This document shows positions 6,691-13,821 of a stretch of DNA of 17,231 nt, piece by piece. The translations under genes and the position numbers were made by a program. Location: the NCBI GenBank assembly GCA_004298675.1, contig SCRI01000059.1, positions 1 to 17,231 of the forward strand, in the 5' to 3' direction. Origin of the DNA: a bacterium. GTDB taxonomy: Bacteria > Vulcanimicrobiota > Vulcanimicrobiia > Vulcanimicrobiales > SCRA01. A model generated the notes under the pieces. That model made no database searches, was not told the origin of the DNA, and saw only the letters and a program-made list of their open reading frames with translations. Position 1 is the first letter of the stretch. Each line of letters opens with the position of its first letter.

Positions 6691-8238
6691 TTGTACGACT
6701 GGAACACGATCCTCCTAGCGTTACATCAGGTGCTCACGCCGATCAGCATGGTAGCGATGGCGATCGGGCTGGTTATCGGATTCTTCATCGGCATCATCCC
6801 GGGCGCGACCGCGACGATGGCGGTGGCGCTGACCGTGCCGTTGACGTTCTCGTTCGCAACGGCGCCGGCGCTGATGATGCTGTTGGCCGTCTACGTGTCC
6901 GCCATCTGGACCGGCTCGATCTGCGCCGTCTTGATCAACATACCTGGAACGGTAGCGTCAGCGGCCACCACGTTCGACGGCTACCCCATGGCGAAGAAGG
7001 GGCAGGCGGCCAAGGCGTTGGCCGCGTCGTCGTACTCGTCGTTCATCGGCACGCTGATCAGCGGCCTGATCCTCATCGGATTGACCTCCGCCCTCGCGCC
7101 GGTCGCTTTGAAGTTCGGCCCGATCGAGACGTGCGCGTTGGCGCTGTTCGGGCTCAGCATCGTCTCGACGCTCTCCGGTGGAAGTGCACTGCGCGGCTGG
7201 GGGGTGGCGCTCGTCGGGCTCCTGGTGGCCACGGTGGGCATGGCTCCCCAACTGGGCGAGCCGCGCTTCACCTTCCACAACGTCAACCTGCTCAGCGGGA
7301 TCTCGGTCATCCCCGTCATCATTGGCATCTTCTCGATACCGGAAGCCATTGGGCTGGCGCTCAAGCGCGGCACCATGTTCAAGATGCCCGGGAAGATCAC
7401 CGGATCGCCGTTTCTGCGCTGGAGCGAGATCGTCCGCATCTTCCCGACGTCGATTCGCTCCTCGTTCATCGGAGCGGCGCTGGGTCTCATCCCCGCGGTC
7501 GGCCCGGAGACGGCAACGTTCCTTGGATATTGGGCCGCGCAGAAGTTCTCGCGCTACCGCGCGCTCTTGGGCAAAGGTGAGATGGACGGGGTAGCGGCCT
7601 CGGAAGCGGCGAGCTGCGCGATCCTGGGGACGTGCCTGGTTCCGCTGCTCTCGTTCGGCATCCCCGGATCGGCGGAGGCCGCCGCGTTCGAAGCCGGCTT
7701 GATGATTCACGGACTGCGGCCGGGCCCCGCGCTCTTCACGCAGCAGCTGCCGATGCTGTGGGTGCTGTTCTTGGGCTTCATTTTAGCGATCGTCGGCACG
7801 TTTTTGCTCTCGCTCGTCTCGACGATGACCTCGCCGGCCATGCTGCGCATACCACCCGCCGTTCTTGCACCGCTGATCGTCGTCTTCAGCGTCATCGGAG
7901 CGTACGGTTTGAGCAGCAACCCGTTCGACGTGTACGTCATGCTCGTGGCGGGGCTGCTCACGTTCCTCTTGCAGATCCTCGGCTTCTCGCCGATCCCGCT
8001 AGTTCTTGCGATCATCTTGGGACCCATCATCGAGACTAGCCTCTCCGAGGCTCTCGCGGCCTATGGCGGATGGCATGGACTGGGAATCTCACTGGGGGTT
8101 CACCCGATTGCCTTGGCCTTCTTGGCGTTCGCCCTCATTGCATTCGCGCTGCCGCTGCTCGTCGGCAAGCGCAAGAGTTTCGAAGCGGCGCCCGAGCCCG
8201 TCGTGGAGCCACTCGGAGAGATCGCCAGTGAAGGATGA
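6691..8238 (+). CDS. tctA: Tripartite tricarboxylate transporter large permease TctA
   Basis: A 515-residue polytopic inner-membrane protein, the large permease of the TTT system, driven by an ion gradient. Two repeated family loops are clear: GIIPGATATMAVALTVPLTF near residues 34-53, and the later IPAVGPETA with VPLLSFGIPGSAEAA and GLMIHGLRPGP. These are the PGxG-type loops thought to form the substrate path. About ten or more hydrophobic segments run through the protein, and the C-terminus is acidic and cytoplasmic-looking (EAAPEPVVEPLGE). The start is TTG 6691, with GGGAG 10 bases upstream; it gives the short lead before the first membrane segment that the family shows. The gene for the OYE-type reductase overlaps its end by 11 bases if that gene starts at GTG 8228. 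Confidence 0.95.
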   Translation: MYDWNTILLALHQVLTPISMVAMAIGLVIGFFIGIIPGATATMAVALTVPLTFSFATAPALMMLLAVYVSAIWTGSICAVLINIPGTVASAATTFDGYPMAKKGQAAKALAASSYSSFIGTLISGLILIGLTSALAPVALKFGPIETCALALFGLSIVSTLSGGSALRGWGVALVGLLVATVGMAPQLGEPRFTFHNVNLLSGISVIPVIIGIFSIPEAIGLALKRGTMFKMPGKITGSPFLRWSEIVRIFPTSIRSSFIGAALGLIPAVGPETATFLGYWAAQKFSRYRALLGKGEMDGVAASEAASCAILGTCLVPLLSFGIPGSAEAAAFEAGLMIHGLRPGPALFTQQLPMLWVLFLGFILAIVGTFLLSLVSTMTSPAMLRIPPAVLAPLIVVFSVIGAYGLSSNPFDVYVMLVAGLLTFLLQILGFSPIPLVLAIILGPIIETSLSEALAAYGGWHGLGISLGVHPIALAFLAFALIAFALPLLVGKRKSFEAAPEPVVEPLGEIASEG

Positions 8239-10198
8239 TGAAGACTTGAAGATGACCTCTGCCTTGTTCGATGATGTCGCGGTCGGCGCGCTGCACCTCA
8301 AGAACCGCCTCGTGCACGTCGCGACCGTTGGAAACTACGGCCTTGACGGCTTGCCGACCGAAGAGCTGATCGCCTATTACGCCCGCAGGGCCAAGGGCGG
8401 CGTTGGACTTATCATCACGGAAGGCGTCTCGGTCCATCCGAGCTCGCAACCGAATCCAACGATCGTGCACGCCTATGATCCGGCGGCCTGGCCGGGCCTA
8501 GTAAGGCTCGCCTCCGCCGTTCACGCTCACGGCGTGCCGATCTGCTTACAGTTGTGGCACGTAGGGCGCCAGCAGCTCTGGGGTCCGGTGGGCTCGCCAT
8601 GGGGCGTCTCCGCCGCGCCGGACGCGCTCAGCGGTGTGGTGCCGCACGTCATGAGCATCGCGCAGATCGCGGAGCTCGAGAACGCATTCGTCGACTGCGC
8701 GGTGGTAGCGAAGGAGGCAGGGTTCGACGGAGTCGAGATTCACGGCGCGCACGGGTATCTCGTGACGCAGTTTCTCTCGCCGTGGAGCAATACGCGCGCG
8801 GACGCCTACGGCGGCAGCCCGGAAAACCGGATGCGTTTCTTGCGCAATATCTTGCAAGGGATCCGCGGCGCGTGCGGCGCGGAGTTCGTCCTGGATCTCA
8901 AGCTGAGCGGGAGCGAGTTCGTAGCAGGGGGCCTGACGCCGGACGACACGCGGGGCATCATCGCCGCGCTCGAAGCGGATGGACTGATCGACGTCGTCGG
9001 CATCAGTCAGGGAAATTTCAGTCTGAGCTTAGAGCGGCACGTTCCGGACATGCATTTTCCGCCCGCGCCGTTCGCCGGCGTCATCGCGCAGACGCGCCCG
9101 CCGCAGACGAAGACGCCCATCATCGCTATTGGACGCGTCATGGACCGCCGGACCGCGGAGGAGCTGGTGGCAAACGGCACCGCCGATCTCATCGGCATGG
9201 CGCGGGCTCTGATCAGCGATCCCGACTTGCCGTCCCTCTGGCGCGTGAACGACGACGCACACGTCCGTGACTGCATTGCGTGCAACGTCTGTTGGGGCGC
9301 CATCCACGCGGGAAAGCGCATGCTCTGCATCCACAACCCGGAGGTGGGCGCCGAGCAGTCGTGGGAGCCGGCGCAGCGCGCCGCCGCGCCGCGCACGCTG
9401 CACGTGGTCGGCGCAGGCCCCGCTGGCATGGAAGCCGCGTGGGTGGCGGCCAGCCGGGGACACCGGGTACAGCTTTGGGAGGCCGCCGGTGAGCTCGGCG
9501 GACAGCTTCGCTACCTTGCGGCGCTGCCGGGTTTGGGAGAGTATGGCGGCATCCTTGCGTATCAGCAGGCACGCATGGGCGAGTACGGCGTCGAAGTTCA
9601 CTGCGGTCATGCCGTCACCCGTGACGAGTTGAAAGCGTGGGCCGGGCAGGACGACGTCGTTGTCGTCCTCGCCACGGGGTCGCTCCCGCAGCCCTATCCG
9701 CGAGTCTTGGCAGCGCTGGAGCCGTTGGCACCGGACGATGACCGCTGGTGGACGCTTGGGGCCGCTGAGGGCGACGCGATCGTCTTCGACGAGGATGGCG
9801 GCTACGGCGCCTACGGTCCCGCAGAGCGCTTGCTGGCGTTGGGCTACCGCGTCTCGATTGTAACCTCGAGGACGGACATCGGAGCAAATCTCGACTATCT
9901 CTCGCGCATCGGGCTGCAGCGCCGCTTGCGAGAGGCCGGAGTACCCGTGTATACCGGCATGCAGCCGGAGGCCGTGACGTCCGAGCATCTGCGCATCAAG
10001 GACGTGTATTCCGGCAAGCCGATGATGCTCGCTAAACCCGCGCTCACGGTCTGGGCAGGGCCGCGCGTTGCAAACGACGCCTTGGCGGAGACGTTCGGCC
10101 GTAACGGCGGCTTCCTGAACTTGATCGGCGACGCCGTGTCGCCGCGAAAGATCGTGTCTGCCATCCATGAAGGGCAGCTGCTGGGGCGGACGCTCTAG
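8228..10198 (+). CDS. Old-yellow-enzyme family NADH:flavin oxidoreductase with 4Fe-4S and FAD domains (2,4-dienoyl-CoA reductase/TMADH type)
   Basis: A 656-residue multi-cofactor reductase like 2,4-dienoyl-CoA reductase FadH and trimethylamine dehydrogenase. The N-terminal FMN TIM barrel holds HGAHGYL (from 172) and QFLSPWSNTRADAYGGSPENR. A 4Fe-4S site follows with C349, C352, C355 and C367, spaced CxxCxxC-x11-C. The C-terminal FAD/NAD(P)H domain begins at VVGAGPAG (393-400). Such enzymes reduce activated C=C bonds or demethylate amines. GTG 8228 is preferred: GGAGAG lies 7 bases upstream and it overlaps tctA by 11 bases. ATG 8252 (648 residues) is the alternative and agrees better with where homology begins. 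It looks cotranscribed with tctCBA, so its substrate may be the imported compound or a derivative. Its stop codon overlaps that of the opposing hydroxyacid dehydrogenase gene (CTAG, 10195-10198). Confidence 0.93.
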   Translation: MKDDEDLKMTSALFDDVAVGALHLKNRLVHVATVGNYGLDGLPTEELIAYYARRAKGGVGLIITEGVSVHPSSQPNPTIVHAYDPAAWPGLVRLASAVHAHGVPICLQLWHVGRQQLWGPVGSPWGVSAAPDALSGVVPHVMSIAQIAELENAFVDCAVVAKEAGFDGVEIHGAHGYLVTQFLSPWSNTRADAYGGSPENRMRFLRNILQGIRGACGAEFVLDLKLSGSEFVAGGLTPDDTRGIIAALEADGLIDVVGISQGNFSLSLERHVPDMHFPPAPFAGVIAQTRPPQTKTPIIAIGRVMDRRTAEELVANGTADLIGMARALISDPDLPSLWRVNDDAHVRDCIACNVCWGAIHAGKRMLCIHNPEVGAEQSWEPAQRAAAPRTLHVVGAGPAGMEAAWVAASRGHRVQLWEAAGELGGQLRYLAALPGLGEYGGILAYQQARMGEYGVEVHCGHAVTRDELKAWAGQDDVVVVLATGSLPQPYPRVLAALEPLAPDDDRWWTLGAAEGDAIVFDEDGGYGAYGPAERLLALGYRVSIVTSRTDIGANLDYLSRIGLQRRLREAGVPVYTGMQPEAVTSEHLRIKDVYSGKPMMLAKPALTVWAGPRVANDALAETFGRNGGFLNLIGDAVSPRKIVSAIHEGQLLGRTL

Positions 10199-11133
10199 CG
10201 GCGATCCCTGACGGCTAGTGCTCCCTCGATGGCGTCGATGCCGCTGCGGATGAAATGCTCCCACGTCTCATCGGTCATCCAGGCGATGTGCGGCGTCAGT
10301 ACGCCGGGAGCGCTCCGGATGGGGTCGTCGGGGGCTGGAGGTTCCTGGTCGAAGACGTCGAGTCCTACGAGGAGGTCGCCGCGCGCCAGGCGCTGGAGCA
10401 GAGCGGTACGATCCACCAGCCTGGCACGCGACGTATTGATCAGGAGTGTATGAGGCCGAAGCGCATCGATGACCGTGGCATCCACGATACCGATGGTCTG
10501 CTCGACGACGCGAAGGTGGATGGAGAAGACGTCTGCCCGGCGTGCGAGATCGATCAGATCCGCGGCGCGCCGCACCCCGGCAGCCTCCGCGCGTGCGCCG
10601 GTCAACGTAGGGCCCCACGCGACGACGTCCATCCCGAACGCTTGGCCCAGGCGCGCAACGCGCGTGCCGATCGTTCCCAACCCCAGCACGGCGAGCGTCT
10701 TGTGGTGCAGATCCCTGATGATCGGGCGCGTAAACCCGCCGCTACGGATGTCGGCGTCGAGCTGCGGCATGCGGTGAAACGCGGCCAGCATCAGCGCAAA
10801 GGTATGCTCCGCTACGGACTGCGCGGTTGCACCGGGGCTCGTGAGGATCTGAATGCCCAGGTCCTGCGCAGCCGCCGTGTCCAGATGCGGCAAGCCGGTG
10901 CCGGTATTATAGATGATGCGCAGGTTCGGAAGGGAGCGCAACGCAGCGGCGTCGAGCGCCGTGCGCTCGCGATTCAAGATCAGGATGTCCGTGTCGTGGA
11001 TGCGACCGGTGAGTTCCGGCGCCGCAAGGTGGCGATCGAAGATCTCCACGGCAGCATGTTGCCGGAGGCGATCCGTCGCGGGCGAATCCGCCCAGCGATG
11101 CTCCCAATCGTCGAGTATTGCGATACGATGCAC
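10195..11133 (-). CDS. D-isomer-specific 2-hydroxyacid dehydrogenase
   Basis: A 312-residue NAD(P)-dependent dehydrogenase that interconverts a 2-oxo acid and a D-2-hydroxy acid. The nucleotide-binding fold carries GLGTIG (151-156). The catalytic trio is present: R236 in NTSRARLVD, E264 in DVFDQEPP and H282 in LTPHIAW. After the second strand of the Rossmann fold the protein reads VVAWGPTLTGARA (170-182), without the acidic residue that favours NAD, so cofactor preference is open. The start is GTG 11133, with GGAGAA about 9 bases upstream. It is a single gene, convergent with the OYE reductase and divergent from the aldolase operon by 136 bases. Glycerate, lactate or phosphoglycerate dehydrogenase activity cannot be told apart here. 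Confidence 0.93.
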   Translation of the reverse strand: MHRIAILDDWEHRWADSPATDRLRQHAAVEIFDRHLAAPELTGRIHDTDILILNRERTALDAAALRSLPNLRIIYNTGTGLPHLDTAAAQDLGIQILTSPGATAQSVAEHTFALMLAAFHRMPQLDADIRSGGFTRPIIRDLHHKTLAVLGLGTIGTRVARLGQAFGMDVVAWGPTLTGARAEAAGVRRAADLIDLARRADVFSIHLRVVEQTIGIVDATVIDALRPHTLLINTSRARLVDRTALLQRLARGDLLVGLDVFDQEPPAPDDPIRSAPGVLTPHIAWMTDETWEHFIRSGIDAIEGALAVRDRR

Positions 11134-11187
11134 GTAGCACCGTTCTCCGTGGCAATCCCGCGGCCCCTGGTCGCCTCCGCCAATCGT

Positions 11188-11245
11188 GTACGGGTTTCTC
11201 TGTCTGGTACGGCCGATGAACGGCGGCCGGCCCTTCGATTAGAAT
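11188..11245 (+). promoter_or_regulatory. Candidate promoter and direct repeats upstream of the aldolase operon
   Basis: TAGAAT (11240-11245) matches the -10 consensus in five of six bases. TGAACG (11217-11222) lies 17 bases before it as a weak -35. Two copies of GTACGG (11188-11193 and 11207-11212) sit just upstream with starts 19 bases apart, close to two helical turns, a usual layout for an activator site. The weak -35 box fits a promoter that needs an activator. This is by pattern only. Confidence 0.35.
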
Positions 11246-11269
11246 ACTACCGACCGGAAAGGACATCGT

Positions 11270-11875
11270 GTGACTGAAGCTTCGAAGAGTATCTTCGCGT
11301 TCTCGTCGGCCACGCTCCACGAGGCCTTCGCCAGACGTGGGGCGATGCCGAGCGCTATCAAACCGGTCGCGCACGGGATGCGCATTCGCGGCCGCGCATT
11401 CACCGTTGCATCACCGCCGCAAGACAATCTCATGCTGCACAAGGCGATCTACGCCGCGGAGCCAGGCGACGTCCTCGTCGTCGGCGTCAGCGGCTTCCAC
11501 GAAGCCGGCTACTGGGGTGAAGTGATGAGCGTTGCCGCAGTGGCAAGACGCCTCGCGGGCCTGGTCATCGACGGCTGCATCCGGGATTCCAACGAAATCG
11601 CCGCGCTGGGCTTTCCCGTGTTCGCGCGTGGGACGTGCATCAGTGGCACCGCGAAGCACGGCGGAGGCGCGCTGCAGGTTCCGATCGTCGTCGGCGACGT
11701 CGTCGTAAGCCCCGGAGACCTCATCGCCGGTGACGACGATGGCATCGTGGTCGTCCCGCCGGGCGAGGCGGGGGCCCTAGCCGTTGCCGCCGCGGAGCGC
11801 ATGGAGCACGAGGCGGAGATCATGCGCCGCCTACGGTCCGGCCAAACCACGCTCGCGCTCTTCAATTTGTCCTGA
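11270..11875 (+). CDS. RraA-type class II aldolase (4-carboxy-4-hydroxy-2-oxoadipate/HMG aldolase family)
   Basis: A 201-residue protein of the RraA/HMG-aldolase family. Catalytic members cleave 4-carboxy-4-hydroxy-2-oxoadipate to pyruvate and oxaloacetate, or 4-hydroxy-4-methyl-2-oxoglutarate to two pyruvates; others inhibit RNase E. The aldolase site looks intact: DGCIRD (101-106) supplies the R-D pair that binds substrate and divalent metal, and WGEVMSVAA (82-90) supplies the acidic loop. The length and these residues favour an aldolase over the RNase regulator. GTG 11270 follows GGAAAGGA at 11256-11263. Its stop overlaps the start of the GalB-like gene by one base (TGATG), and those two enzymes act in sequence in the gallate and protocatechuate 4,5-cleavage pathways. 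This strongly suggests a GalC/LigK-like role, though the substrate here may differ. Confidence 0.88.
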   Translation: MTEASKSIFAFSSATLHEAFARRGAMPSAIKPVAHGMRIRGRAFTVASPPQDNLMLHKAIYAAEPGDVLVVGVSGFHEAGYWGEVMSVAAVARRLAGLVIDGCIRDSNEIAALGFPVFARGTCISGTAKHGGGALQVPIVVGDVVVSPGDLIAGDDDGIVVVPPGEAGALAVAAAERMEHEAEIMRRLRSGQTTLALFNLS

Positions 11876-12588
11876 TGAGTTCGCGGCTGATCGTTGTCTC
11901 CGCGCACGCAGGTGACTGGCTGTGGCGCGCGGGCGGCGCCATCGGTAAGGTCGTACAAGGCGGAGGTGAGGCCGTCGTCGTCGCGCTGAGCTACGGCGAG
12001 CGCGGCGAGTCTGGCGAGCTGTGGAAGCAGCCGGCGCAAACCGTCGACAACGTCAAACAGGTTCGCGAGCAAGAAGTGCGTGCGGCGGCCGCTATCCTCG
12101 GCGCTACCATGCAGTTCTTCGATCTCGGTGACTATCCGCTCGTCGTGGACCGCCCCGCGCTAGACCGCCTTACCGAGCTCATGCGTGACTTCGAACCGGA
12201 CGCCGTCATCACGCACACGGAGCTGGACCCGGCCAATCCAGACCACCCGGAGGCTCATCGTGCGGCGGTCCTGGCGCGTAAGCTCGCGATCGGCGCAGGG
12301 GTGCCGGCGGCCTTCAAGACCATCGCGCCGCCGGCGCTCTACGTTTTCGAACCGCATCATACCGAGCTATGCAGCTTCAGTCCCGATACGTACTTGGATA
12401 TCACGGACGTCTTTCCGAGCAAGGCGGAGGCGATGGCTCAAATGGCGGCGCAGCCATACATGATCGAACAGTACACGCAGCGTGCCCAGAACCGTGCGTC
12501 GTTCGGGCGCAGGTTCGGCAAGAATCAAACGATGCGCTACGCCGAAGCGTTCCAACGCCTTATTCCGGAGGTTGTCGATACACTCTGA
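11875..12588 (+). CDS. galB: PIG-L/LmbE-fold hydratase, 4-oxalomesaconate hydratase (GalB) type
   Basis: A 237-residue PIG-L-fold zinc protein. Most relatives are deacetylases with AHPDD, but here the motif is SAHAGDWLWRAGG (H11, D14). The following text, LSYGERGESGELWKQP (38-53), LGDYPL (84-89), HTELDPANPDHPEAH (114-128) and FEPHHTELCSF, matches my memory of GalB of Pseudomonas putida, which hydrates 4-oxalomesaconate to 4-carboxy-4-hydroxy-2-oxoadipate. H11, D14 and a His in the HPEAH segment are the likely zinc ligands. It overlaps the aldolase stop and the CoA-transferase start by one base each, so it is translationally coupled on both sides. Pairing with the aldolase supports the hydratase call. 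No gallate or protocatechuate dioxygenase lies in the window, so the true substrate could be another tricarboxylic acid. Confidence 0.85.
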   Translation: MSSRLIVVSAHAGDWLWRAGGAIGKVVQGGGEAVVVALSYGERGESGELWKQPAQTVDNVKQVREQEVRAAAAILGATMQFFDLGDYPLVVDRPALDRLTELMRDFEPDAVITHTELDPANPDHPEAHRAAVLARKLAIGAGVPAAFKTIAPPALYVFEPHHTELCSFSPDTYLDITDVFPSKAEAMAQMAAQPYMIEQYTQRAQNRASFGRRFGKNQTMRYAEAFQRLIPEVVDTL

Positions 12589-13787
12589 TGCAGCCGCTAG
12601 CAGGGATCACCGTCGTCGATTTGAGTATCAGCGTCTCCGGCCCCATGGCCGCCGCGATGCTCGCGGACGCCGGCGCGCGCGTCATCAAGGTCGAGCGTGT
12701 GACCGGAGAGCTGACCAGCGAATGGGACTCCGTGGTCCACGGCATGAGTTCGTCGTACGTCTGGAACGCGCGCAATAAGGAGAGCGTGGCTCTCGATCTG
12801 AAGGACGCACGCGCTCTGGATGCCGTCCACCGGCTGGTCGAGCGTGCCGACGTGGTCATCGAGAACTTCTCTCCGGGCACGGCCGAGCGCATCGGCGTCG
12901 GCTATGCGGAGCTATCGGCAAAGAACCCGCGGCTGATCTATTGCCACATCTCCGGGTACGGTCAAGAGGGACCGTACCGCGGCGAGCGGGCATTCGATTT
13001 CCTGGTGCAGGGCGAATGTGGGCTGATTGCGATGAACGGTACGCCCGATGAGGCCTGCAAGGTGCCGCTCTCCATCGCCGATATCTCCGCGGCCATGTAC
13101 GCCGCACAAGCGATTACGTTGGCGCTGATCGCGCGCGAGCGAACCGGCGTGGGCGACGAGATCGACATCGCGATGCAGCACTCGCTGCTCTCGTGGATGG
13201 GTTATCATGCCTATTTCGCGTGGTTCCGCGATCAGAACCCGCAGCGTATCGGGTCCAGACATCACCTGCTGGTACCGTACGGGCCGTTCTTGTGCTCCGA
13301 CGGCAGCGCCATGAACGTGGCGGTGCTCAGCCAGGCCGCATGGCGTACGTTCTGCGAACGGGCGATCCAACAGCCGGAGCTTGCCGCCGATCCGCGTTTT
13401 GCCACCAACGAGTTGCGCGTGCGCAACCGGGAGGCGTTGGATGCCATCGTCAGCGCAGCGTTTCGGCTGCATCCGCGAGCGTACTGGGACGAGTTGCTGC
13501 ACGACTTGGGCTTGCCGTGCGGCCAAGTCTTGGAGTTGAAGGAGGCCCTGAAGCACCCGCAAGTCGTCGCGCGCGGCGTCGTGCAGCAGGCGCCGTCGCG
13601 GCGCGGCGTCGTACCGGCGATTTCGTCGCCCGTGCGCGCTACGCGCATGGAGATGCGTTATGACGGCGTGCCGGTGACGGGCGAGCACACGCGCGGTGTG
13701 CTGAGCGAGATCGGGTTCAGCACGGCCGAGATCGATACCATGCTACAAGCCGGTGTATGCCGCGCTGCGGACACGGGGGCCGAATAG
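12588..13787 (+). CDS. CaiB/BaiF (class III) CoA-transferase
   Basis: A 399-residue, full-length class III CoA-transferase. The N-terminal part has VVDLSISVSGPMAAAMLADAGARVIKVE, then NKESVALDLK (63-72) and ENFSPGTAERIGVGY (92-106). The catalytic Asp is D165 in PLSIADISAAMYA, matching Asp169 of formyl-CoA transferase. HISGYGQEGPY and the C-terminal SPVRATRM region complete the family picture. The enzyme forms an aspartyl-CoA thioester and moves CoA from a donor such as succinyl-CoA to an acid. ATG 12588 is chosen because it overlaps the galB stop (TGATG) and begins the homology; a GGAGG lies further upstream at 12567-12571, so reinitiation is likely. The operon link to the hydratase and aldolase is unusual, since that route does not use CoA. 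The donor and acceptor are unknown. Confidence 0.94.
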   Translation: MQPLAGITVVDLSISVSGPMAAAMLADAGARVIKVERVTGELTSEWDSVVHGMSSSYVWNARNKESVALDLKDARALDAVHRLVERADVVIENFSPGTAERIGVGYAELSAKNPRLIYCHISGYGQEGPYRGERAFDFLVQGECGLIAMNGTPDEACKVPLSIADISAAMYAAQAITLALIARERTGVGDEIDIAMQHSLLSWMGYHAYFAWFRDQNPQRIGSRHHLLVPYGPFLCSDGSAMNVAVLSQAAWRTFCERAIQQPELAADPRFATNELRVRNREALDAIVSAAFRLHPRAYWDELLHDLGLPCGQVLELKEALKHPQVVARGVVQQAPSRRGVVPAISSPVRATRMEMRYDGVPVTGEHTRGVLSEIGFSTAEIDTMLQAGVCRAADTGAE

Positions 13788-13821
13788 GAGGGCCCTTTTC
13801 TAGCGGCGCGAATGGTCCGCC

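Noticed and set aside
8006-8227. Upstream extension of the OYE-type reductase into tctA.
   Set aside because: It would overlap 230 bases of conserved tctA and adds a Ser/Arg-rich stretch unlike the family; GTG 8228 or ATG 8252 fit homology and ribosome site.
11211-11228. GGCCG and CGGCC inverted repeat over the aldolase -35 region.
   Set aside because: All-GC five-base arms in a GC-rich stretch with an 8-base spacer are expected by chance.
12369-12587. Upstream extension of the CaiB/BaiF CoA-transferase into galB.
   Set aside because: Homology begins at the ATG that overlaps the galB stop; the extra residues match nothing and cover conserved galB sequence.
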